A DNA stretch of 64,000 nucleotides from assembly GCF_031191545.1 (NCBI RefSeq), contig NZ_CP133472.1, positions 2,046,001 to 2,110,000 of the forward strand, written 5' to 3'. Source of the stretch: Schaalia odontolytica. Lineage in GTDB: Bacteria; Actinomycetota; Actinomycetes; Actinomycetales; Actinomycetaceae. The translations under genes and the position numbers were made by a program. Shown here in pieces: positions 58,345-64,000 of the stretch; position 1 is the first letter of the stretch, and each line of letters starts with the position of its first letter. The notes under the pieces were generated by a model that was not told the origin of the DNA, did not search any database, and saw only the letters and a program-made list of their open reading frames with translations.

Positions 58345-59958
58345 ATGGAGCTCAATGCTGCGGTCATTATCGAGGCGTGCCGTGCCGGTGCTGAGGAGGC
58401 TGCGCGGCTCGCACCCTTCCTCGACGACCTGGATGGATGGGACGGCGCCGACTGTGACACGGGGGCGAACGCTGCCGCCACGATGGCTGCCCTCGCCGCC
58501 GCGATGGACTCCCTCGAGCCTCGCGCCCACCTGCGTTTGGCCCTCGAGGCCGGCGTCGAGACGATCATCCGCCGAGGCCTGGGGCACAGCGGTCTCGCGC
58601 TCGGCGCCTTGTTTGAAGCGTGGGCCGGTGCCCTCGGCGATGAACACAGGGTGACGCCTCTCGTGGCGCGCCGCATGCTCGCGGCATCGCTGACACCCGT
58701 AGCCTCCGCCATCGAATGGTCGGACGCCCTCGTCGAAATGCTTGGAGGAGCCGTCCGAGAGCTCACGGAGATAGGGGATACCCTTCCCGAGGTCGAGGAC
58801 GTGTTCTCCCGTTTTTCGACCCAGGCGCAGATCGGCCTCGTGGAGGCGACGAACGAGGCGACGGGACGCATCGACCCGGGTGGTGCATTCATCGCCCTGG
58901 TGCTCGCGTGCATTGACGCATCAATGCGTAACGACGTCGGAATCCTGCAGTCGTTCACCGCGATGCTCGCGGATCTCGCGCAGCGTCACTCGCGTGCCCC
59001 GGAAGCAGCCACGCCTCCGCCCGGCCGGGACTTCACGGTCGATATCATCCTGGAAGGAACCGAGGAAGACCTGCGCGCACTCCTCGTGCGCCTGGGTGGT
59101 CTGGGGGCGCGCCTGTCCTACGTGGGCCGTGTGGATCTTTTCGGCATGGGGGAGTGGCGCCTGCACGTGGACACCTCCGCACTGCTCGCGGCGCACCCCA
59201 CGTCCGGGCAGGTCGTACGCTTCCAGGTGTGCGACGCGCGCCCCGACGCGCAGATCGGCATTGACGAGCTGGCCGATGAAGGCCTGAGCCACCGCGGCGT
59301 GCGTCTCCTGCAGCGTCGCCCGATGCGGCGCGTCGAGCGTGCTCGCGTGGTCGCATGCACGCGTGCCCCCGGGCTCGTGGAGGATCTTGCTCGTGCCGGA
59401 GCCGTCGTCTTTTTGGACCTGAACTCCAGCGACGCCGCCGGCATCGTGTCCGCGGCCAGCTCGCGGACAGGGGTGACGCTCGTCGCCCCCTGCGACGAGG
59501 CCAGCGCGGCCCTGGTTAGTACCGTCGCCTCTGTTCTTCCCTCTCCGGCTCCCGGCGTGCCCGCGATACTTCGGGCAGCCAGCAGGGACGATCTCGGTGT
59601 TCTTGCCGTCGCTCGCGCGTGCGCCCCGCTTTTCGTCCCCCAACCCGGCGGCCTCGGCGCCGCCCCGACGCTCGCGCGGATGTTGCGCGACGGTGCCCAC
59701 GATGCGCTCTTAGCGTGGACGAGCGCCCAGCTGCCACTGGATGGTGACCCCGAAGGTATCGCCGAGGCCCTGGCTGAGGCCGCACGCGGGGGAGGACAGT
59801 CCTGGCGGCTGCTGGTCGCGCGCGAGGACGACGGTCCCTACACGGTGGCGACGGTGCGCCAGCTGCTGTCCACGCGTGACGCGTCGTCCTCGATCGACCT
59901 GGAGACATGGGACGGCGGACAGAGCGGGCCGAGCCTTGTGGCAGGGTGCTCATTGTGA
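58345..59958 (+). CDS. DAK2-domain protein (YloV/FakA-like)
   Basis: A 537-residue protein with an N-terminal DAK2 (dihydroxyacetone-kinase phosphatase-like) domain and a C-terminal DegV-like half, the layout of the fatty acid kinase FakA. The metal-binding motif reads D36-C-D-T-G-A-N42, where the family has DGDTGxN, and the later GNSG signature is GHSG, so it is diverged though the acids remain. rpmB-dak2-recG-rsmD-coaD is a conserved actinobacterial order. The ATG at 58345 has GAAAGGGGAG upstream. It overlaps recG by GTGA. Fatty acid kinase activity would need a FakB partner, not seen here. Confidence 0.85.
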   Translation: MELNAAVIIEACRAGAEEAARLAPFLDDLDGWDGADCDTGANAAATMAALAAAMDSLEPRAHLRLALEAGVETIIRRGLGHSGLALGALFEAWAGALGDEHRVTPLVARRMLAASLTPVASAIEWSDALVEMLGGAVRELTEIGDTLPEVEDVFSRFSTQAQIGLVEATNEATGRIDPGGAFIALVLACIDASMRNDVGILQSFTAMLADLAQRHSRAPEAATPPPGRDFTVDIILEGTEEDLRALLVRLGGLGARLSYVGRVDLFGMGEWRLHVDTSALLAAHPTSGQVVRFQVCDARPDAQIGIDELADEGLSHRGVRLLQRRPMRRVERARVVACTRAPGLVEDLARAGAVVFLDLNSSDAAGIVSAASSRTGVTLVAPCDEASAALVSTVASVLPSPAPGVPAILRAASRDDLGVLAVARACAPLFVPQPGGLGAAPTLARMLRDGAHDALLAWTSAQLPLDGDPEGIAEALAEAARGGGQSWRLLVAREDDGPYTVATVRQLLSTRDASSSIDLETWDGGQSGPSLVAGCSL

Positions 59959-62093
59959 GCGCGCTTGATGTTCCCCTGTCCCTGCGCCTACCTAAGAAGA
60001 CCGTGAAGGCACTCGAGGGTGCGGGAGTTGCGACGGTCGGCGACCTGCTCATGGTGGCCCCTCGCAGGTACTACCACTGGGGGCGGCTCACTCCTCTGTC
60101 CTCCCTGCGTGAGGGTGAGGACGTCACGATCCTCGCCGAGGTTGCCTCCGCTCACCTGATCGCTAACCGTTCCGGCTCGGGCGTGCGCCTGGAGGTTACC
60201 CTCACCGACGGCATTCAGTTCCTGTCCGCGACTTTCTTCGCGAAAAACCAGTACAAGCTCGCGCCGATCGAGAGGATACTCACCCCGGGCCAGTCCTTCC
60301 TCTTCGCCGGCAAGGTGGGTGCCTACCGCGGCAAGCTGCAACTCGCTCACCCGTCCTTTGAGGGTGTCGACGGGGAAGACATTGAGCGAATCGCGTCTCG
60401 TCCCATCCCGATCTACCCTGCGACCGGTTCCCTGGCATCGTGGGCGATCGCGCGCGCCGTCGGCATGGTCCTGGACCACCTCAACGACGCGGACGTTCCC
60501 GACGCGGTCCCGGCGCGTGTGCGCGAACTTGTTCGCATTGCTGACCACGCTCAGAGCCTGCGTCGCCTGCACCAACCAGAGACTGACGAGGACTACCGGC
60601 AGGCCCGCCGCGCCCTGGCCTTTACGGAAGCATTCGTGCTCCAGGTGGGACTGGCGATGCGCCGACGCGGCGCGCGCGCCACCCCGGCGCTCGCTTCCCC
60701 CCACAGTTCCCCCCTCCTGGAGCGATTCCGCGAATCTCTGCCCTTCGAGCTCACCGACTCCCAGAAGGAGGCCGTCGCGCAGATCGGTGCCGACCTCGAT
60801 CGCGACATTCCGATGCAGCGCCTCCTCCAAGGGGATGTCGGCTCGGGTAAGACGGTTGTCGCGCTCATGTCCTTCCTGCAGGTCGTCGCGGCCGGCCATC
60901 AGGGCGCACTCGTCGCCCCGACCGAAGTCCTCGCCGAACAGCACGCGTCATCCCTGCGCTCCCTCCTCGCCCCCCTGGGGGAGGGAGCTCCCGACGTGCG
61001 TCTCCTGACGGGTTCAACCACCCCGGCGGCTCGTCGCGAGATTCTGGCCGCCATGAACTCCGCCGTCCCTCTCATCGTCGTTGGCACGCACGCCCTGTTC
61101 CAGGAATCCGTGCGTTTCGCTGATCTCGCGCTCGTTGTCGTCGACGAACAGCATCGCTTCGGCGTTGAGCAGCGCGCCGCCCTGAGGCGGGCTCGTGAGG
61201 ACGGGCGCGGCGTCCACGAGCTGGTCATGACGGCGACGCCGATACCTCGCACGATCGCGATGACAGTGTTCGGCGACTTGGACGAAACCCGCATGAGCGG
61301 CATGCCCTGCGGGCGTACGCCCGTCGCCACCTACCTCGCGGATTCCGCAAACGCCGCGTGGGTGGAGCGCACGTGGGGGCGAGCCGCCGAGGAGATCTCG
61401 CAGGGGCGGCGCGTCTACGTCGTCTGCCCGCGCATCGACGCGAGCGACGAGGTGCGCGACGCCGATGAAGAACACGCGCGCCCCTTGGCCTCCGTCGAAG
61501 AAGTTGCCGCCTACCTGCGAGGGCACCGCGCGCTCGCGGGCGTGGCGATCCACGAGCTGACGGGGCGCACGCCCGCGCCCGTGAAAGCGCAGATCATGGA
61601 GGACTTTTCCGCCGGGCGTGCCCCGCTCCTTGTTGCCACCACCGTCATCGAGGTCGGCGTCGATGTGTCCGAGGCGACCCTCATGGTGATCCTTGACGCC
61701 CAGCAGTTCGGGCTTGCTCAGCTCCATCAGCTGCGCGGTCGGGTCGGTCGATCCTCTCTGCCCTCCCTGTGCATTGCGATGCATCGACATGACCTCACCG
61801 ATTCGGGGCTCGCGCGGCTGCAGGCGTTTGCGGAGACGATAGATGGTTTCGAGCTGGCAGAGGCGGATCTGCGCCTGCGTAAGGAAGGCGATGTGCTCGG
61901 CGCTGGCCAGTCCGGCAAAGCCACGCACCTGCGCTTCCTCTCCGTTCGCCGCGACGAGTCCCTCATCCGTTCCGCCAAGGACGCTGCCGATGCTCTCCTG
62001 GAAGCCGATCCGACGCTGGAGAGACACCCGGACCTGGCGCGTGCCCTGCGCGGCGCATCCGAGGGCCAGGTCGAGTGGATGCAACGCTCCTAA
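59955..62093 (+). CDS. recG: ATP-dependent DNA helicase RecG
   Basis: RecG reverses stalled forks and remodels D- and R-loops. The 712-residue protein has the N-terminal wedge OB-fold (EGEDVTILAEVASAH), SLPFELTDSQKEAV, Walker A QGDVGSGKTVVALM, DEQHRFGVEQRAAL (DEQH box), MTATPIPRTIAMTVFGDLD and QLRGRVGRS, with the C-terminal TRG region. The GTG at 59955 overlaps the DAK2 stop. Length is typical. Confidence 0.96.
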   Translation: MSALDVPLSLRLPKKTVKALEGAGVATVGDLLMVAPRRYYHWGRLTPLSSLREGEDVTILAEVASAHLIANRSGSGVRLEVTLTDGIQFLSATFFAKNQYKLAPIERILTPGQSFLFAGKVGAYRGKLQLAHPSFEGVDGEDIERIASRPIPIYPATGSLASWAIARAVGMVLDHLNDADVPDAVPARVRELVRIADHAQSLRRLHQPETDEDYRQARRALAFTEAFVLQVGLAMRRRGARATPALASPHSSPLLERFRESLPFELTDSQKEAVAQIGADLDRDIPMQRLLQGDVGSGKTVVALMSFLQVVAAGHQGALVAPTEVLAEQHASSLRSLLAPLGEGAPDVRLLTGSTTPAARREILAAMNSAVPLIVVGTHALFQESVRFADLALVVVDEQHRFGVEQRAALRRAREDGRGVHELVMTATPIPRTIAMTVFGDLDETRMSGMPCGRTPVATYLADSANAAWVERTWGRAAEEISQGRRVYVVCPRIDASDEVRDADEEHARPLASVEEVAAYLRGHRALAGVAIHELTGRTPAPVKAQIMEDFSAGRAPLLVATTVIEVGVDVSEATLMVILDAQQFGLAQLHQLRGRVGRSSLPSLCIAMHRHDLTDSGLARLQAFAETIDGFELAEADLRLRKEGDVLGAGQSGKATHLRFLSVRRDESLIRSAKDAADALLEADPTLERHPDLARALRGASEGQVEWMQRS

Positions 62094-62104
62094 GGCCCGC
62101 CCGG

Positions 62105-62110
62105 TAGGGT
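62105..62110 (+). promoter_or_regulatory. Leaderless -10 of rsmD
   Basis: TAGGGT, 6 bases, then the rsmD ATG at 62117, in a 23-base gap after recG. Confidence 0.45.
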
Positions 62111-62116
62111 AGAGCC

Positions 62117-62755
62117 ATGACCAGGATCGTCGCAGGTAGTGCCAAGGGCCGCAGCCTCGCCGTGCCCAAGTCCGGCACACGTCCCACGTCCGAGCGCGTG
62201 CGCGAGGCCCTCTTTTCGCGCCTCGACCACATGAACGTCCTCGCTGGGACCACCGTCTTGGACCTGTACGCCGGGACGGGCGCACTCGGCCTGGAAGCCC
62301 TGTCGCGCGGTAGCGCTCACGCAACCCTCGTCGAAAAAGCGTCGTCGGCGGCGCGCGTCGCATCCGCCAACGTCCGCTCGACGGGCCTACCCGCCCGCGT
62401 CATCACGGCAGACGCACGCTCCTTTCTCGCCGCACGCACCGGGGAGGAACTACGCGGAGACATCGACCTGGTCTTCATCGATCCGCCCTACGACATCGCC
62501 GAGGCCGACATGACCTCCGTGCTGTCCTCGCTCGGCCCGTGGATCGGCCCCGACGCACTGGTCGTCGTGGAGCGATCGACCCGAGCTCCCGCTCCGACGT
62601 GGCCCCCGTTCCTCGTCCTCGAGGATCAGCGAACATGGGGTGAAACCGTCGCCTACTTTGCCGGTCCGCCGCTGCCCAAGAACGAACCCGAGGACGGTGC
62701 CGATGCGGTCGCGGACGCCCCGACCTCGTCGGCCAACGTGGAGGAAACTCGATGA
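62117..62755 (+). CDS. rsmD: 16S rRNA (guanine-966-N2)-methyltransferase
   Basis: RsmD methylates G966 of 16S rRNA. The 212-residue protein has RIVAGSAKGRSLAVP, RPTSERVREALFSRL, the SAM loop VLDLYAGTGALGLEALSRG and the catalytic FIDPPYDI. The C-terminal 25 residues are acidic and unconserved. ATG at 62117, with a -10 six bases upstream and no Shine-Dalgarno sequence. It overlaps coaD by ATGA; the rsmD-coaD pair is widespread. Confidence 0.95.
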   Translation: MTRIVAGSAKGRSLAVPKSGTRPTSERVREALFSRLDHMNVLAGTTVLDLYAGTGALGLEALSRGSAHATLVEKASSAARVASANVRSTGLPARVITADARSFLAARTGEELRGDIDLVFIDPPYDIAEADMTSVLSSLGPWIGPDALVVVERSTRAPAPTWPPFLVLEDQRTWGETVAYFAGPPLPKNEPEDGADAVADAPTSSANVEETR

Positions 62756-63222
62756 TCGCACTGTTCCCCGGCTCTTTCGACCCCTTCACGAACGGTCATC
62801 TCGATGTCGCCGAGCGCGTCTGCGCCATCGCCGAGCGTCTCATCATCGGCGTCGGCACCAACCCCGCTAAGCGCGGCCTCATTGATCCTGACCGGCGGGT
62901 CGCGCTCATTGAAGAAGCCACCGCTCACCTGACGGGCGTTGAGGTGGTCCTCCTGCAGGGGGCAACGATGGACGAGGCCGCCCGGCTCGGTGCAACCCTC
63001 ATCGTCAAGGGGGTACGCTCATCCATCGACCTCGACTACGAGGCACCGCAGGCCGTCTTTAACGATGAGGTCGGCGGCATCGACACCTGGTGGATCCCGA
63101 CCCGTCCCGCCCTTGCGCACGTCTCATCGAGCGCCATCCGGGAGTTATTGGGTCTCAAAAAGGATATTTCTCGGTATGTCCCGCCAGCGGTTGAGCGATA
63201 TCTGACCGACAATAGAAGCTGA
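62752..63222 (+). CDS. coaD: Phosphopantetheine adenylyltransferase
   Basis: CoaD makes dephospho-CoA from phosphopantetheine and ATP. The 156-residue nucleotidyltransferase has FPGSFDPFTNGHLDVAER (T/HxGH motif), VKGVRSSIDLDYE and HVSSSAIREL (ISSS/R motif). Length is normal. The ATG at 62752 overlaps the rsmD stop. Confidence 0.97.
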   Translation: MIALFPGSFDPFTNGHLDVAERVCAIAERLIIGVGTNPAKRGLIDPDRRVALIEEATAHLTGVEVVLLQGATMDEAARLGATLIVKGVRSSIDLDYEAPQAVFNDEVGGIDTWWIPTRPALAHVSSSAIRELLGLKKDISRYVPPAVERYLTDNRS

Positions 63223-63252
63223 ATCATGCCCGGTGGAACGCAGGAGGGAACC

Positions 63253-63963
63253 ATGGCTGACACGACCGACAACCAGACTCAGGATGAGTGGAACGAGGAA
63301 ACCGTCTACGGTCCGTCCACGGTGATTGCCGCCCTCGATCAGATCGAGGACCTCGTCGAGTCTTCGCGCACCGTTCCCCTCTCCGCTTCGATCGTGATCA
63401 ACAAGGCCGAGCTGCTCGACCTGCTGGATCAGGCGCGCGAGGCCCTGCCGGAAGACCTCGTCGCCGCCGACGCTGTCGTTGCGGATGCGGACGCGGTCCT
63501 GGGACGGGCGGACTCGGCTGCGGAAACCCGCATTGCCGAGGCGAACTCGCGTGCGTCTTCGACCCTCGATCAGGCCAACGAGCGTGCCGCGCAGATTCTC
63601 TCTGACGCGGAGGAAGAGGCTGAGCGCACGCGCTCTCGCGCAGACGATGAAGCGACCGCTGTTGTTTCTCAGGCGCGTTCGGACGCCGAGGCTGCGATCG
63701 CCGATGCAAACGCGCAGGCAGCTCGCATCGTCTCCACCGAAAACATCGTGCGCATGGCTGAGGATCGCGCGCGTGAGATCGTCTCCGATGCGAAGCGATC
63801 GGCAGCCGCGCTGCGCGAGGGTGCCGACGACTACGTCGCGAGTTCCCTCGACGAGCTCTCCCACCTCATCTCCGATCTGGCACGCCGCACGGATGCCGGC
63901 CGCCGCGCGATCGCCGAGCGTCGTGGCGTCGACGTCACCGATGTGGACCTGACCAATGAGTGA
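63253..63963 (+). CDS. DivIVA-like coiled-coil protein (SepIVA candidate)
   Basis: A 236-residue soluble protein. An acidic N-terminus with YGPSTVIAALDQIEDLVESS leads into a long Ala/Glu/Arg coiled coil (residues about 70-215, e.g. DEEEAERTRSRADDEATAVV-like spacing) and a C-terminal helix (LSHLISDLARRTDAGRRAIAERRGV). It resembles mycobacterial SepIVA, a septum-associated DivIVA relative, which also lies just upstream of a DUF177 gene. The ATG at 63253 has AGGAGGG 5-6 bases upstream. The name is inferred from pattern and place. Confidence 0.65.
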   Translation: MADTTDNQTQDEWNEETVYGPSTVIAALDQIEDLVESSRTVPLSASIVINKAELLDLLDQAREALPEDLVAADAVVADADAVLGRADSAAETRIAEANSRASSTLDQANERAAQILSDAEEEAERTRSRADDEATAVVSQARSDAEAAIADANAQAARIVSTENIVRMAEDRAREIVSDAKRSAAALREGADDYVASSLDELSHLISDLARRTDAGRRAIAERRGVDVTDVDLTNE

Positions 63964-64000
63964 CCAGACGCTGGTTCTGCCCCTGGCGCGCCTGCCTCGC
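63956..64000 (+). CDS. Start of a probable DUF177 (YceD) gene, cut by the window end
   Basis: An ATG at 63956 overlaps the end of the coiled-coil gene and reads MSDQTLVLPLARLPR to the window edge. In actinobacteria this spot holds a DUF177/YceD gene followed by rpmF and rnc, and the short N-terminus is compatible. Only 15 codons are visible. Confidence 0.5.
   Translation, partial: MSDQTLVLPLARLPR

Overview
The window is high-GC actinobacterial chromosome. Gene content and order (miaA-dapF-hflX, lexA-LysM gene-nrdR, a dcw cell-wall/division cluster without ftsA, PriA, HelD, DivIVA/Wag31) together with DUF6318 and PKD-like secreted proteins point to the Actinomycetaceae (Actinomyces/Schaalia type). 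This assignment is inferred from gene content; no 16S gene is present. Most of the window is conserved housekeeping DNA. Many genes overlap by ATGA or GTGA. Many others have a -10 hexamer only 6-7 bases before the start codon, which is the signature of leaderless mRNAs.

Layout. 0.2-8.5 kb: two YbjN-domain genes (minus), then miaA, dapF, a small-domain methyltransferase (minus), hflX, a DinG-like helicase and L-lactate dehydrogenase. 8.5-10.6 kb: an SOS locus with lexA, a divergent LysM membrane protein behind three LexA boxes, and nrdR. 10.6-20.3 kb: an acyl-CoA ligase with an odd repetitive tail, serA, HelD, a PAC2 protein, a spermidine-synthase-like protein, dinB and a DUF3040 protein. 20.4-23.6 kb: an accessory island with a PKD-like secreted protein, a DUF6318 protein and about 1.3 kb of gene-free DNA holding a 42-bp minisatellite and 21-bp repeats next to mraZ.

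23.6-41.3 kb is the dcw cluster: mraZ, rsmH, ftsL-like, ftsI, murF, mraY, murD, ftsW, murG, murC, ftsQ, ftsZ, pgeF, sepF, yggT, divIVA, lspA and an RluD-type gene. murE is absent from its usual place between ftsI and murF, and there is no yggS between pgeF and sepF. These genes make lipid II, build the septum and, through DivIVA, organise the pole. 41.4-50.9 kb: dnaE, an S4 protein, an orphan priA/hisA between two uncharacterised genes, the infC-rpmI-rplT operon with an attenuator-like leader and an AUC start codon, a SpoU methyltransferase and thiL. 51-53.2 kb: a broken membrane-protein gene followed by an intact relative. 53.3-57.8 kb: a TetR regulator and putA. 57.9-64 kb: rpmB (minus), a DAK2 protein, recG, rsmD, coaD, a SepIVA-like coiled-coil gene and the first codons of a probable DUF177 gene.

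No mobile element, CRISPR array, tRNA or rRNA was found. The most unusual observations are short upstream ORFs coupled to sepF, ftsZ, lexA and murG (two of them apparently leaderless), PriA with the loop-5 Trp replaced by Gly, a 22-residue repeat tail on the acyl-CoA ligase, and inverted 13-base complements of the mraZ ribosome-binding site inside the repeats upstream of it.
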